Positions 1 to 9,193 of a stretch of DNA of 64,000 nucleotides are shown piece after piece; positions within the stretch are counted from its first letter, which is position 1; each line of letters begins with the position of its first letter. Made by a program: the position numbers and the translations under genes. The notes under the pieces were generated by a model, which worked only from the letters and a program-made list of their open reading frames with translations, did not search any database and was not told the origin of the DNA. The stretch comes from Pseudomonas sp. RIT623 (GTDB lineage Bacteria > Pseudomonadota > Gammaproteobacteria > Pseudomonadales > Pseudomonadaceae), in the NCBI RefSeq assembly GCF_004519305.1, contig NZ_SOZA01000002.1, forward strand, positions 238,540-302,539. Direction: 5' to 3'.

Positions 1-519
1 CACGGTGCCTTCGTTGATCTTGATCTTCAGGCCAACGCGGTTGCGCGGCTGCGGCACGACCTCGGCGTCGACCTCGGCCGAGTAGCGGCCCTGGGCCACG
101 TACTGGCGCTGCAGCTCGTTACGCACGCCTTCGAGGGTCGCGCGCTGGAAAATTTCGCCTTCGGCCAGGCCCGACTGTTTCAGGCCCTTCATCAGGTCTT
201 CGGTGCTGATCGCCTTGTTGCCTTCGATCTCGATGCTCGACACCGATGGGCGCTCGACCACGTTGATGATCAGGACATTGCCGTCGCGGTTCAGCTGAAT
301 GTCCTGGAAGAAGCCGGTCTTGAACAGCGAGCGGGTCGAATCGACCAGACGGCGGTCGTCGACCTGGTCACCGACGTTCAGCGGCAAGGCGCCGAACACG
401 CTGCCGGCGGAGACCCGCTGCAAGCCGTTGACACGGATATCGGAGATGGTGAAGGACTCGGCGTGAACTTCAGCGATCATCAGTGCGGAGAGCACCGCAG
501 TTAGCAGCAGACGTTTCAT
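1..519 (-). CDS. bamA: BamA outer-membrane assembly factor, N-terminal part (3' end outside window)
   Basis: This is the first 173 codons of the beta-barrel assembly machine core protein, which inserts outer-membrane proteins. The protein starts MKRLLLTAVLSALMIAEVHA, a clear Sec signal peptide. It continues with SFTISDIRVNGLQRVS, typical of POTRA domain 1, and a second POTRA beginning near VERPSVSSIEIEGN. The membrane barrel lies beyond the window edge. It sits 77 nt downstream of rseP on the same strand, the usual proteobacterial order. The 77 nt gap shows only a weak GC-rich hairpin. The identification is firm; only the length is truncated by the window. Confidence 0.95.
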   Translation of the reverse strand, partial: MKRLLLTAVLSALMIAEVHAESFTISDIRVNGLQRVSAGSVFGALPLNVGDQVDDRRLVDSTRSLFKTGFFQDIQLNRDGNVLIINVVERPSVSSIEIEGNKAISTEDLMKGLKQSGLAEGEIFQRATLEGVRNELQRQYVAQGRYSAEVDAEVVPQPRNRVGLKIKINEGTV

Positions 520-596
520 GAAGTCCTTTTATTCCAACTGGCAATAAACAACCCGCCGCGACAGGGCGGCAGGTTTTCGCGATTGAGCGAAGCTTT

Positions 597-1949
597 TTAT
601 AGTCGACCCAGATCATTGATCAGGGCGAGCAACATCACCCCGACGACCAAACTGATACCGATCTGGACCCCCCAACCTTGCACCCGATCCGAGAGCGGAC
701 GACCGCGCGCCCACTCGATCAGGTAGAACAGCAAATGCCCCCCATCCAGTACCGGGATGGGCAGCAGGTTCAGAACCCCCAGGCTTATGCTCAGATAGGC
801 CAGGAAATTCAGGAAATCCCCGACGCCCGACTGGGCTGAAGCGCCCGCCACTTTAGCAATGGTTATCGGTCCGCTCAAGTTTTTTACCGAGAGCTCCCCG
901 AACAGCATTTTCTTCAGCGATTCGAGGGTCAGAACACTCATGTTCCAGGTGCGCGAAAGGCCCTCGCCCACCGCTTCCAGCGGGCCATAGCTGACCTCGC
1001 GGAGCATCTGCGCCGGCCATTGCGTGGCCTTGACGCCCGCCCCCAGATAACCGCCGGCGGCCTTGCCTTCGCCCTTGCGCGCCAGGGTCACCGGCACCTC
1101 GAGCGACGCGCCGTCACGCTCGATCCGCAGGCTCACCTGCTGCTGCGGGCGCGCGCGCACGGCGTCGACCACTTGCTGCCAGTCGGCGAGGACCACGCCG
1201 TCCAGGGCCAGCAGCTTGTCGCCGGTCTTGAGCCCGGCGGCCGCCGCCGGCCCCTTGGGGTCGATCTCAGCCAGCACCGGCGCTACCGCCGGGCGCCACG
1301 GACGCAGGCCGAGAGACTGGATCGGGTCCGGCTCGTCGACGCCCTTGAGCCAGTGGCTCAAGGTGATTTGGTGCTGACGCTCGGTAGTCGCGCCTTCGTC
1401 GACCACGCCCACCCGCAGGGTGCCGCTCTCGCCAAGGCGCCGCACCAGCTGCAAATTGACTGCCGACCAGCCCGTGGTCGGCTCGCCATCAATGGAAACA
1501 ATTTCCTGACCGACATTCAGACCGGCGGTTGCCGCCAGGCTACCCGGTTCCACCGCGCCAATGACCGGCCGCACCTGCTGCGAGCCGAGCATGGCGACCA
1601 CCCAGAAGAACAGGATGGCGAGCAGGAAGTTGGCGATCGGACCGGCGGCGACAATCGCAATGCGCTGGCGCACCGACTTGCGGTTGAACGACTGCTCGAC
1701 CAGCGCTGGCGGCACTTCGCCCTCACGCTCATCGAGCATCTTGACGTAGCCGCCCAGCGGAATCGCCGCGATTACGAACTCGGTGCCTTGGCGGTCATGC
1801 CAGCGCAGCAGCGGCGTGCCGAAGCCGACCGAGAAGCGCAGCACCTTGACCCCGCAGCGGCGCGCCACCCAGAAGTGGCCGAACTCGTGGAAGGTGACCA
1901 GCACACCCAGCGCAATCAGGGTACCGATGATCATGTAGAGCGCAGTCAT
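597..1949 (-). CDS. rseP: RseP site-2 zinc metalloprotease
   Basis: This inner-membrane intramembrane protease (450 aa) carries out the second cleavage of anti-sigma factors such as RseA/MucA, releasing the envelope-stress sigma factor AlgU/RpoE. The zinc motif HEFGH is at residues 21-25 in the first membrane segment. Two PDZ domains occupy about residues 115-310, and the C-terminal LDGG motif (NLLPIPVLDGGH) supplies the third zinc ligand. I chose the ATG at 1949, which has GGAG 7 nt upstream, over a TTG at 1955 that lies too close to that site. It lies between dxr and bamA, as in other pseudomonads. Confidence 0.95.
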   Translation of the reverse strand: MTALYMIIGTLIALGVLVTFHEFGHFWVARRCGVKVLRFSVGFGTPLLRWHDRQGTEFVIAAIPLGGYVKMLDEREGEVPPALVEQSFNRKSVRQRIAIVAAGPIANFLLAILFFWVVAMLGSQQVRPVIGAVEPGSLAATAGLNVGQEIVSIDGEPTTGWSAVNLQLVRRLGESGTLRVGVVDEGATTERQHQITLSHWLKGVDEPDPIQSLGLRPWRPAVAPVLAEIDPKGPAAAAGLKTGDKLLALDGVVLADWQQVVDAVRARPQQQVSLRIERDGASLEVPVTLARKGEGKAAGGYLGAGVKATQWPAQMLREVSYGPLEAVGEGLSRTWNMSVLTLESLKKMLFGELSVKNLSGPITIAKVAGASAQSGVGDFLNFLAYLSISLGVLNLLPIPVLDGGHLLFYLIEWARGRPLSDRVQGWGVQIGISLVVGVMLLALINDLGRL

Positions 1950-1991
1950 GTCCAATCTCCGGATGACAGTCGGCGCGGCATGCCGCTGGCG

Positions 1992-3182
1992 TCAGCGGCC
2001 GTGGCGCCGCAACCACTCCCGGGACAGTTCCCGGGCACGTTGATCGGCGGCGAACACCGCCTCGAGCGTAGGCAGCGAGACCACCGGCTCCTGATCGAGT
2101 ACCTGCTCGATCATACTCGCGATCTCCGGGAAGCGAATACGACGCTGCAGGAACGCCTCCACCGCCACCTCGTTGGCGGCGTTGAGCACCGCCGGCGCAC
2201 TGTTGCCGGCCTCGGCAGCCTGACGCGCCAGGCGCAGGCATGGGAAGCGCTGTTCGTCGGGGGCCTGGAAATCCAGACGGGCGATGGCGAACAGGTCCAG
2301 CGGCGCGACACCCGAGTCGATACGCTCCGGCCAGGCCAGGGCATTGGAGATCGGCGTGCGCATGTCCGGGTTGCCCAGCTGGGCCAGCACGGAGCCGTCG
2401 ATGTAGTCGACCAGCGAGTGAATGACGCTCTGCGGGTGCACCACCACTTCCACCTGGGACGGCTTGGCATCGAACAGCCAGCAGGCCTCGATCAGCTCCA
2501 GGCCCTTGTTGAGCATGCTCGCCGAGTCGACCGAGATCTTGCGGCCCATGGACCAGTTGGGGTGGGCGCAGGCCTGCTCGGGCGTGACGTTGAGCAGCTC
2601 CGCGGCCGGGGTATCACGGAACGGGCCACCGGAGGCGGTCAGCAGGATCCGTCGTACCCCCACGTTGCCCAGGCCACGGGCGAAGTCGCCGGGCATGCAC
2701 TGGAAGATCGCGTTGTGCTCGCTGTCGATCGGCAGCAACACCGAACCGCTGCGACGCACCGCGTCCATGAACAAGGCCCCGGACATCACCAGGGCCTCTT
2801 TGTTGGCCAGCAGCACCTTCTTGCCCGCCTCGACCGCCGCCAGGGTAGAACGCAGGCCCGCGGCGCCGACGATGGCCGCCATCACCGCGTCCACTTCCGA
2901 CGCCGACGCCACCTGGCAGAGGCCGGCCTCGCCTTCCAGCACCTCGGTGGCGCAGCCCGCCGCGGCCAGCCCGTCACGCAAGCGCGCGGCGGCCTCGGCG
3001 CTCGGCACCACGGCGAATGCCGGACGGTGACGCACGCACAGGGCCAGCAACTCGTCGATGCGTGAATAGCCACTCAGGGCGAACACCTGGTAACGCTCAG
3101 GGTGGCGCGCGATGACATCCAGGGTGCTCAGACCGATCGAGCCGGTGGCCCCGAGCACGGTAATACGTTGCGCACGATTCAC
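1992..3182 (-). CDS. dxr: 1-deoxy-D-xylulose 5-phosphate reductoisomerase
   Basis: This cytosolic enzyme catalyses the NADPH-dependent conversion of DXP to MEP, the committed step of the non-mevalonate isoprenoid pathway. The product here is 396 aa, the usual length. The NADPH-binding GATGSIG motif is at residues 11-17. The metal and substrate residues are in SIDSEHN and the [17 protein letters not shown] segment. The start is a GTG at 3182 that overlaps the cdsA stop as GTGA, implying translational coupling. An in-frame upstream ATG would add eight residues with no homology to the family. Isoprenoid units from this gene feed uppS two genes upstream. Confidence 0.95.
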   Translation of the reverse strand: MNRAQRITVLGATGSIGLSTLDVIARHPERYQVFALSGYSRIDELLALCVRHRPAFAVVPSAEAAARLRDGLAAAGCATEVLEGEAGLCQVASASEVDAVMAAIVGAAGLRSTLAAVEAGKKVLLANKEALVMSGALFMDAVRRSGSVLLPIDSEHNAIFQCMPGDFARGLGNVGVRRILLTASGGPFRDTPAAELLNVTPEQACAHPNWSMGRKISVDSASMLNKGLELIEACWLFDAKPSQVEVVVHPQSVIHSLVDYIDGSVLAQLGNPDMRTPISNALAWPERIDSGVAPLDLFAIARLDFQAPDEQRFPCLRLARQAAEAGNSAPAVLNAANEVAVEAFLQRRIRFPEIASMIEQVLDQEPVVSLPTLEAVFAADQRARELSREWLRRHGR

Positions 3183-3994
3183 ATCACACCCCATTCGGCA
3201 GCCCACAAAAGTACGGCAAACATCGGAATCGCCGCGGTCAGGCTGTCGATGCGATCGAGCACGCCGCCGTGCCCCGGCAGCAGGTTGCTGCTGTCCTTGA
3301 TGCCTTCGCGGCGCTTGAACATGCTCTCGGTCAGGTCACCGACCACCGAGGACATGACCACCACCACTGCGCCCAGCAGGCCCAGCAGGATCTGGCCAAT
3401 GCCCCAGTCGCGGGCCAGGCCCACGCCCAGAGTGATCAGCAGGCTGACCACCAGGCCGCCATAGACACCCTCCCAGCTCTTGCCTGGGCTCACCTGCGGC
3501 GCCAGCTTGCGCTTGCCGAAGGCACGCCCGGAGAAATAGGCACCAATGTCGGCGGCCCAGACCAGCACCATCACCGCCAGGATCAACCAGTTGCCCAGCG
3601 GCCAGTGCTTGAGCAGCACCAGGCCCTGCCAGGCCGGCAGCAGCACCAACAAGCCGATCAGCAGGCGGCAGGCGGCGCTGCTCCACAGCTCGTTGCTGCG
3701 TGGATAGGTCAGCACCAGCCAGGTGGCCAGCGCCCACCAGATCACCGAGGCGCCCAGCACCCAGGGAGCGAGGTCCGGCATCAAGTAGAGCAGCATCAGC
3801 CCACCGGCCACCACCGCGGCATAGGCGATGCGCAGCGGCTGCGCCACCAGGCCGGCCAGGCGCGCCCACTCCCAGGCGCCGAGCGTGACCACGAAACCGA
3901 TGAACAGGGCGAAATCCCCACCATTGAGCAGGAAGAAACCACCCAGCGCGATCGGCAGCAGGATCAGCGCGGTAATGATGCGTTGTTTAAGCAT
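3179..3994 (-). CDS. cdsA: Phosphatidate cytidylyltransferase (CDP-diglyceride synthase)
   Basis: This polytopic inner-membrane enzyme (271 aa) makes CDP-diacylglycerol from phosphatidic acid and CTP, the branch point for all phospholipids. Hydrophobic segments run through the whole length from [20 protein letters not shown]. The C-terminal family signature runs from about [18 protein letters not shown] to [13 protein letters not shown] and holds the metal-binding aspartates. The start overlaps the uppS stop as TAATG, and the stop overlaps the dxr GTG start, so three genes are tightly coupled. Confidence 0.95.
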   Translation of the reverse strand: MLKQRIITALILLPIALGGFFLLNGGDFALFIGFVVTLGAWEWARLAGLVAQPLRIAYAAVVAGGLMLLYLMPDLAPWVLGASVIWWALATWLVLTYPRSNELWSSAACRLLIGLLVLLPAWQGLVLLKHWPLGNWLILAVMVLVWAADIGAYFSGRAFGKRKLAPQVSPGKSWEGVYGGLVVSLLITLGVGLARDWGIGQILLGLLGAVVVVMSSVVGDLTESMFKRREGIKDSSNLLPGHGGVLDRIDSLTAAIPMFAVLLWAAEWGVM

Positions 3995-4749
3995 TAAGCA
4001 CGGGCTCCGGCTTCGACCTGCTCGCTGGTCTTACCGAAGCGGCGCTGGCGCGAAGCGAAATCGGCCAGCGCGTTGCGCATGGCCTCGTGTTTGAAGTCCG
4101 GCCAGTACAGGTCGGAGAAGTACAGCTCGGCGTAGGCCAGCTGCCACAGCAGGAAGTTGCTGATGCGGTGTTCGCCACCGGTGCGGATGCACAGGTCGGG
4201 CAGCGGCAGGTCCCCGGTGGCCAGGCACGTCTGCAACAGCTCGGGGGTGATGTCCTCCGGACGCAGGTGCCCGGCCTGAACTTCCCGCGCCAGGCGCTGC
4301 GCGGCCTGGGCGATATCCCACTGGCCACCATAGTTGGCGGCGATCTGCAGGATGAAGCGGTTGCTGCCAGCGGTGGCAGCCTCCGCCTCGCGCATGGCCG
4401 CTTGCAACTCCGGATGGAACCGCGAACGGTCACCGATGATGCGCAGGCTGATGTTGTTGTCGTTCAGGCGCTTGGCCTCGCGACGCAGCGCCGAGAAGAA
4501 CAGCTCCATCAGCGCACCGACCTCTTCGGCCGGGCGCTGCCAGTTTTCGCTGGAGAAAGCGAAGAGCGTGAGCACCTCGACCTTCGCCTCGGCGCACACT
4601 TCGATCACCGCGCGGACGGCATCGACACCCGCCTTGTGCCCGGCGACGCCAGGCAGCAGGCGCTTCTTCGCCCAGCGGTTGTTGCCATCCATGATGATAG
4701 CGACATGACGCGGCACCGAGGACGGCGCCGCTGGCTTGGTCTTTTCCAT
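3994..4749 (-). CDS. uppS: Undecaprenyl diphosphate synthase (cis-prenyltransferase)
   Basis: This 251 aa cytosolic enzyme condenses isopentenyl diphosphate onto farnesyl diphosphate to give the C55 carrier used for peptidoglycan and O-antigen assembly. Family motifs visible are HVAIIMDGNNRWAKKR (catalytic Asp at residue 21), FSSENWQRP, and the C-terminal LPDLCIRTGGEHRISNFLLWQ with the WxDF-type ending. It lies 18 nt downstream of frr and overlaps cdsA by one base. Gene order and motifs make the identification secure. Confidence 0.96.
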   Translation of the reverse strand: MEKTKPAAPSSVPRHVAIIMDGNNRWAKKRLLPGVAGHKAGVDAVRAVIEVCAEAKVEVLTLFAFSSENWQRPAEEVGALMELFFSALRREAKRLNDNNISLRIIGDRSRFHPELQAAMREAEAATAGSNRFILQIAANYGGQWDIAQAAQRLAREVQAGHLRPEDITPELLQTCLATGDLPLPDLCIRTGGEHRISNFLLWQLAYAELYFSDLYWPDFKHEAMRNALADFASRQRRFGKTSEQVEAGARA

Positions 4750-4767
4750 TAAAGAGCAACCCTGGCC

Positions 4768-5325
4768 TCAAACGGCCATCAGGTCCTTTTCCTTGGCCTT
4801 GAACGCGGCGTCGACTTCAGCGACGAACTTGTCGGTCAGCTTCTGGATCTCGTCCGCGGCGCGACGCTCTTCGTCTTCGCTGATTTCCTTGTCCTTGGTC
4901 AGCTTCTTCAGGTCGGCCAGGGCATCGCGACGCACGTTGCGCACGGCGACCTTGGCGTCTTCGGACACAGCGCTGGCCTGCTTGGTGTAGCCCTTGCGGG
5001 TTTCCTCGGTCAGGGCCGGCATCGGCACGCGAATGGTGGTGCCGGCGCTAGACGGGTTCAGGCCCAGGTCGGACGTCAGGATGGCCTTCTCGATGGCCGC
5101 GCTGAGGTTCTTGTCGTGAGCGACGATCTTCAGGGTACGGGCGTCCTCGACGGTGATCGCGGCCACCTGGTTCAGCGGCATGTCGCTACCCCAGGCAGGG
5201 ACCTTGACGCTGTCCAGGATGCTCGGATGGGCGCGACCGGTACGGATCGCCGCCAGGTTGCGGGCCAGCGCCTCGATGGACTTGCCCATGCGCTCCTGGG
5301 CGTCTTTCTTGATTTCGTTGATCAT
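4768..5325 (-). CDS. frr: Ribosome recycling factor
   Basis: RRF (185 aa) works with EF-G to split the post-termination ribosome. The start [20 protein letters not shown] is chosen because it gives the canonical length, and its ATG overlaps the pyrH stop as ATGA. A longer in-frame reading would run back into pyrH. The conserved [15 protein letters not shown] and [16 protein letters not shown] segments, plus the helical C-terminus, match the family along its whole length. Part of the pyrH-frr-uppS-cdsA-dxr-rseP-bamA series. Confidence 0.97.
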   Translation of the reverse strand: MINEIKKDAQERMGKSIEALARNLAAIRTGRAHPSILDSVKVPAWGSDMPLNQVAAITVEDARTLKIVAHDKNLSAAIEKAILTSDLGLNPSSAGTTIRVPMPALTEETRKGYTKQASAVSEDAKVAVRNVRRDALADLKKLTKDKEISEDEERRAADEIQKLTDKFVAEVDAAFKAKEKDLMAV

Positions 5326-6065
5326 TTTTGAACTTCCTCGATCAGAGTTCCTTCCGCGCCGCCATGCACGATGTTCAGCAGGGCGCCGGGCTTGTTCATA
5401 TTGAAGACGCGCAGCGGCATCTGGTGGTCGCGACACAGGCAAATTGCCGTCAGATCCATCACGCCCAGCTTGCGATCCAGCACTTCATCGTAGGTCAGAT
5501 GATCGAACTTCTCGGCATGCGGGTCCTTGAATGGATCTGCAGTGTATACACCATCGACCTTGGTTGCCTTCAAAACCACGTCGGCATCGATTTCGATGGC
5601 GCGCAGGCAAGCGGCGGAGTCGGTGGTGAAGAACGGGTTACCGGTACCGGCGGCGAAGATCACGACTTCCTTGGAGTTCAGGTGGCGCATGGCCTTGCGA
5701 CGATCGTAGTGATCGGTCACACCGACCATGGAGATGGCCGACATGACGATTGCGGTGATGTTCGCCCGCTCCAGCGCGTCGCGCATCGCCAGGGCATTCA
5801 TCACGGTCGCCAGCATGCCCATGTGGTCGCCGGTGACACGATCCATGCCGGCTGCACTGAGCGCCGCGCCACGGAACAGGTTGCCACCACCAATCACCAG
5901 GCCGACCTGAACGCCGATACCGACCAGTTGGCCGACTTCCAGCGCCATGCGATCCAGGACCTTGGGGTCGATCCCGAACTCTTCCGAGCCCATCAGGGCC
6001 TCGCCGCTAAGTTTGAGTAGAATGCGTTTATAGCGAGCCTGATAACCACTGCCCTGCTGAGCCAT
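5322..6065 (-). CDS. pyrH: UMP kinase
   Basis: This 247 aa amino-acid-kinase-fold enzyme phosphorylates UMP to UDP and is essential for pyrimidine nucleotide and cell-wall precursor supply. Motifs seen: [13 protein letters not shown] near the N-terminus, [27 protein letters not shown], and the ATP-binding [14 protein letters not shown] chose the start [14 protein letters not shown]; upstream in-frame codons are not conserved and lie in the tsf-pyrH gap. Coupled to frr by an ATGA overlap. Confidence 0.96.
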   Translation of the reverse strand: MAQQGSGYQARYKRILLKLSGEALMGSEEFGIDPKVLDRMALEVGQLVGIGVQVGLVIGGGNLFRGAALSAAGMDRVTGDHMGMLATVMNALAMRDALERANITAIVMSAISMVGVTDHYDRRKAMRHLNSKEVVIFAAGTGNPFFTTDSAACLRAIEIDADVVLKATKVDGVYTADPFKDPHAEKFDHLTYDEVLDRKLGVMDLTAICLCRDHQMPLRVFNMNKPGALLNIVHGGAEGTLIEEVQK

Positions 6066-6187
6066 TGCGAATCTCTCCTGCGGCGTTTGTAAAATTCTGG
6101 CGGGCTGCTTGAGCCTGCATGTAACACTGACATGACGCAGCGACTGCGTCAGCGAGCAACGGCCTGACAAACCGCTCCCGCTTTGAC

Positions 6188-6221
6188 AAAGAGGCTGCGC
6201 GCGTGAGCGGGCAGCCTCTTT
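6188..6221 (-). terminator. Probable terminator after tsf
   Basis: A perfect 11 bp inverted repeat (AAAGAGGCTGC and GCAGCCTCTTT, loop 12 nt) lies 22 nt beyond the tsf stop, in the 177 nt tsf-pyrH gap. The T-rich tail on the minus strand is short (TTT then GTC), so it may be a partial attenuator rather than a full stop. This would separate rpsB-tsf from pyrH-frr. Confidence 0.6.
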
Positions 6222-6242
6222 GGGGCGACAGACGAGTCCGTC

Positions 6243-7106
6243 TTACTGCTTGGCGGCAGCTACCTGGGCGGCAACTTCGGCAGCGAAGTCATCAACCGGC
6301 TTCTCGATGCCTTCGCCGACCTTGAAGTAGGTGAAGGAAACGATTTCAGCGCCGGCTTTCTTGGCCAGTGCGCCGACCTTGACTTCCGGATCCATCACGA
6401 AGGCTTGCTCTTTCAGCGAGGCTTCGGCTTTGAACTTGGAAATACGACCGTTGATCATGTTCTCAACGATGTTTTCCGGCTTGCCGGCGATCTTGTCGGC
6501 GTTCAGCTGCAGGAAGACGTTCTTCTCGCGCTCGATGGCCTCGGCGGAGATTTCCGACGCATCCAGGAACTCTGGGTTCGAGGCTGCAACGTGCATGGCG
6601 ATGTTCTTGGCCAGATCGACGTCACCGCCTTTCAGGACAACGACGGCACCGATCTTGTTGCCATGCAGGTAGGCACCGACAACGTCACCCTCAACGCGCA
6701 CCAGGCGACGGATGTTGACGTTCTCGCCGCACTTGGCGACCAGGGCTTCACGAGCAGCTTCACGCGAGGCGATCAGCGGAGCGGCGTCGGTCAGCTTCTG
6801 GGCGAAGGCTTCTTCGATGCTTTCGGCAACGAAGTTCTTGAAGTCGTCTTGCAGGGCCAGGAAGTCGGTCTGCGAGTTCACTTCCAGCAGGACGGCGGAT
6901 TTACCGTCGGTCTTGACGGCGATAGCACCTTCAGCAGCGACGTTGCCAGCCTTCTTGGCGGCCTTGATGGCGCCCGAGGCACGCATGTCGTCAATGGCTT
7001 TCTCGATGTCGCCGCCGGCCTTTTCCAGGGCCTTCTTGCAATCCATCATGCCTTCGCCGGTACGCTCGCGCAGTTCTTTGACCAGCGCCGCAGTAATTGC
7101 TGCCAT
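6243..7106 (-). CDS. tsf: Elongation factor Ts
   Basis: EF-Ts (287 aa) is the nucleotide exchange factor for EF-Tu. The N-terminal UBA-like domain has the signature LRERTGEGMMDCKKAL. The core contains the NSQTDFLA stretch that contacts the EF-Tu G domain, followed by the dimerisation and C-terminal modules (ending VAAQVAAAKQ). It is downstream of rpsB on the same strand, the near-universal bacterial pairing, with a strong terminator-like hairpin between the two that probably sets the ratio of S2 to EF-Ts. Confidence 0.97.
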   Translation of the reverse strand: MAAITAALVKELRERTGEGMMDCKKALEKAGGDIEKAIDDMRASGAIKAAKKAGNVAAEGAIAVKTDGKSAVLLEVNSQTDFLALQDDFKNFVAESIEEAFAQKLTDAAPLIASREAAREALVAKCGENVNIRRLVRVEGDVVGAYLHGNKIGAVVVLKGGDVDLAKNIAMHVAASNPEFLDASEISAEAIEREKNVFLQLNADKIAGKPENIVENMINGRISKFKAEASLKEQAFVMDPEVKVGALAKKAGAEIVSFTYFKVGEGIEKPVDDFAAEVAAQVAAAKQ

Positions 7107-7237
7107 TTCAAAATCCTCTTGGAAAGTTTTTCAACCATTCCACCCGCTCGTCACGGGCGTTAAATTCTGCAAATCGCTGCCTTTATATCAGCTCGCCCAT
7201 GATGCGGGGCCGTTGCTGACAGCAGGATTTCAAGGTG

Positions 7238-7266
7238 GCAAAAAGGGGGCCAAGCCCCCTTTTTGC
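7238..7266 (-). terminator. Strong hairpin in the rpsB-tsf intergenic gap
   Basis: A perfect 13 bp inverted repeat (GCAAAAAGGGGGC and its complement, 3 nt loop) sits 26 nt after the rpsB stop and 132 nt before tsf. On the minus strand the GC stem runs directly into five Ts, so it is a good intrinsic terminator. It probably allows partial read-through into tsf, as in other rpsB-tsf operons. Confidence 0.8.
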
Positions 7267-7291
7267 GTGCCAAGTAGACGCCAGGCGTCAA

Positions 7292-8029
7292 TTACTCAGC
7301 AGCAGGTGCAGCCGCTTCTTCAGCGTAGACTTCAGTGCCGCCGGCAACATTGTTGCGGCCGCGGATGACGGCGTCAGCCATCGAAGTCATGTACAGCTCG
7401 ATAGCGCGGATGGCGTCATCGTTACCTGGGATGATGTAGTCAACACCTTCTGGGCTGCTGTTGGTATCGACAACGCCGATAACCGGGATGCCCAGCTTGT
7501 TGGCTTCAGTGATGGCAATGCGCTCGTGGTCGACGTCGATCACGAACAGGGCATCAGGCAGGCCGCCCATGTCCTTGATACCACCCAGGCTGCGGTCCAG
7601 CTTTTCCAGATCGCGCGAACGCATCAGGGCTTCTTTCTTGGTCAGCTTGGCAAAGGTGCCGTCTTCGGCCTGGGTTTCCAGGTCGCGCAGACGCTTGATC
7701 GAGGCGCGGATGGTCTTGTAGTTGGTCAGCATGCCGCCCAACCAACGGTGGTCAACGTATGGCGAACCGCAACGAGCAGCTTGCTCGGCGACGATCTTGC
7801 CGGCGGAACGCTTGGTGCCGACGAACATGATCTTGTTCTTGCCCTGGGCCAGGCGCTCGACGAAGGACAGAGCCTCGTTGAACATCGGCAGGGTTTTTTC
7901 CAGGTTGATGATGTGGATCTTGTTACGCGCGCCGAAAATGTACTTGCCCATTTTCGGGTTCCAGTAACGGGTCTGGTGGCCGAAGTGCACACCGGCCTTC
8001 AGCATATCGCGCATGTTGACTTGGGACAT
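7292..8029 (-). CDS. rpsB: 30S ribosomal protein S2
   Basis: S2 (245 aa) is a late-assembling small-subunit protein. The true start is [25 protein letters not shown]; the in-frame codons upstream belong to the leader. Family blocks seen include [42 protein letters not shown] and the [26 protein letters not shown] segment. SD and leader lie in an unusually structured 5' region (8030-8165), consistent with S2 autoregulation. Divergent from map. Confidence 0.97.
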   Translation of the reverse strand: MSQVNMRDMLKAGVHFGHQTRYWNPKMGKYIFGARNKIHIINLEKTLPMFNEALSFVERLAQGKNKIMFVGTKRSAGKIVAEQAARCGSPYVDHRWLGGMLTNYKTIRASIKRLRDLETQAEDGTFAKLTKKEALMRSRDLEKLDRSLGGIKDMGGLPDALFVIDVDHERIAITEANKLGIPVIGVVDTNSSPEGVDYIIPGNDDAIRAIELYMTSMADAVIRGRNNVAGGTEVYAEEAAAPAAE

Positions 8030-8165
8030 GATAGTTCCTTGATAAGTCGGGTTGGGCCTCCACGTATCCCAATGACCAACCCGCGCTTGCGAACAAGCGG
8101 GGCACCCAGGCCATCGTGTCGACACGTGTGTGGGTTTGAGCTAACGGAGGTCTCCCCCGAAAGCG
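8030..8165 (-). promoter_or_regulatory. Structured rpsB mRNA leader (t44 / S2-autoregulatory type, probable)
   Basis: On the minus strand the roughly 140 nt leader contains a hairpin GCTTGTTCGCAAGC and a longer-range pairing between GCGGGTTGG and the later CCCAACCCG, just before the AAGGA ribosome site (AAGGAACTATC then ATG). In enteric bacteria the corresponding map-rpsB interval carries the t44 RNA, through which S2 represses its own operon. Assignment to that class rests on position and visible stems, not on a covariance search. Confidence 0.5.
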
Positions 8166-8171
8166 GCGCAT

Positions 8172-8177
8172 TTTATA
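8172..8177 (-). promoter_or_regulatory. -10 element of the rpsB-tsf promoter
   Basis: On the minus strand TGGTATAAAATGC gives an extended -10 hexamer TATAAA, with a weak -35 candidate TTCCGT 17 nt upstream. It lies about 140 nt before the rpsB start, so the transcript would contain the whole structured leader. The remaining bases to 8385 (the divergent map side) show no gene; a map promoter must lie there, but I cannot place it. Confidence 0.5.
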
Positions 8178-8385
8178 CCACAGACTGCGCGCGAACGGAA
8201 CCCGGATGATGCAGCGTCCGTCAGCGGCTTTTGCAGCGACCCGGCTTTGGGGCCAGAATGCCTTCAATAGACCACCGGATCGCCGGGCTTCTCCCGCGAG
8301 AGCCCGCCAGATCGCCGCCGCGCTCTGGTAGAATCCGGTCTTTCCCGTTTGTTCGCGCCGCCCGTGGCGCCGTAGAGAGCCTGTA

Positions 8386-9168
8386 ATGACCGTCACCATC
8401 AAGACCGCAGAAGACATCGAAAAGATGCGCATCGCCGGCCGCCTGGCCGCCGAAGTGCTGGAAATGATCGAGCAGCACGTCAAGCCCGGTGTCACCACCG
8501 AAGAGCTCGACCGCCTGTGCCACGACTACATCGTCAACGTCCAGCAGGCGATCCCGGCACCGCTCAACTACAAGGGCTTCCCCAAGTCGATCTGCACCTC
8601 GATCAACCACGTGGTCTGCCATGGCATACCCAACGACAAACCCCTGAAGGACGGCGACACCATCAACATCGATGTCACCGTGATCAAGGACGGCTATCAC
8701 GGCGACACCAGCCGCATGTACCACGTCGGGACCGTCGCCCCGTGGGCCGAGCGCCTGTCGAAAGTCACCCAGGAATGCCTGTACAAGGCCATCGAGCTGG
8801 TCAAGCCGGGCTGCCGCCTGGGCGACATCGGCGAAGTGATCCAGAAGCACGCCGAAAAGAATGGTTTCTCGGTGGTCCGCGAGTTCTGTGGCCACGGCAT
8901 CGGCAAGGTGTTCCATGAAGAGCCGCAGATTCTCCACTACGGCCGCGCCGGCACCGGCATGGAGCTCAAGGAAGGCATGACCTTCACCATCGAGCCGATG
9001 ATCAACCAGGGCAAGGCCGACACCAAGGTGCTGGGCGATGGCTGGACCGCCATTACCAAGGACCGCAAGCTCTCGGCCCAGTGGGAACATACCCTGGTGG
9101 TGACCGCAGACGGCTACGAGATCTTTACCCTGCGCAAGGACGACACTATCCCGCGCACCTCGGCCTGA
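8386..9168 (+). CDS. map: Type I methionine aminopeptidase
   Basis: This cytosolic metalloenzyme (260 aa) removes the initiator methionine from nascent proteins. The pita-bread-fold metal ligands are all visible: D96, D107, H170, E203 and E234, with catalytic H79 in NHVVCHGIP. The N-terminus has none of the extensions that mark type II enzymes. It is divergent from rpsB and 25 nt upstream of glnD, an arrangement common in gammaproteobacteria. GAGAGCC precedes the ATG as a moderate ribosome site. Confidence 0.97.
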   Translation: MTVTIKTAEDIEKMRIAGRLAAEVLEMIEQHVKPGVTTEELDRLCHDYIVNVQQAIPAPLNYKGFPKSICTSINHVVCHGIPNDKPLKDGDTINIDVTVIKDGYHGDTSRMYHVGTVAPWAERLSKVTQECLYKAIELVKPGCRLGDIGEVIQKHAEKNGFSVVREFCGHGIGKVFHEEPQILHYGRAGTGMELKEGMTFTIEPMINQGKADTKVLGDGWTAITKDRKLSAQWEHTLVVTADGYEIFTLRKDDTIPRTSA

Positions 9169-9193
9169 CTCTTATCCAAAGGAACGCGACTCG

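Noticed and set aside
1020..3065. 681-codon plus-strand frame opposite rseP and dxr
   Set aside because: It crosses two well-defined genes and their boundary, and has shadow-type composition.
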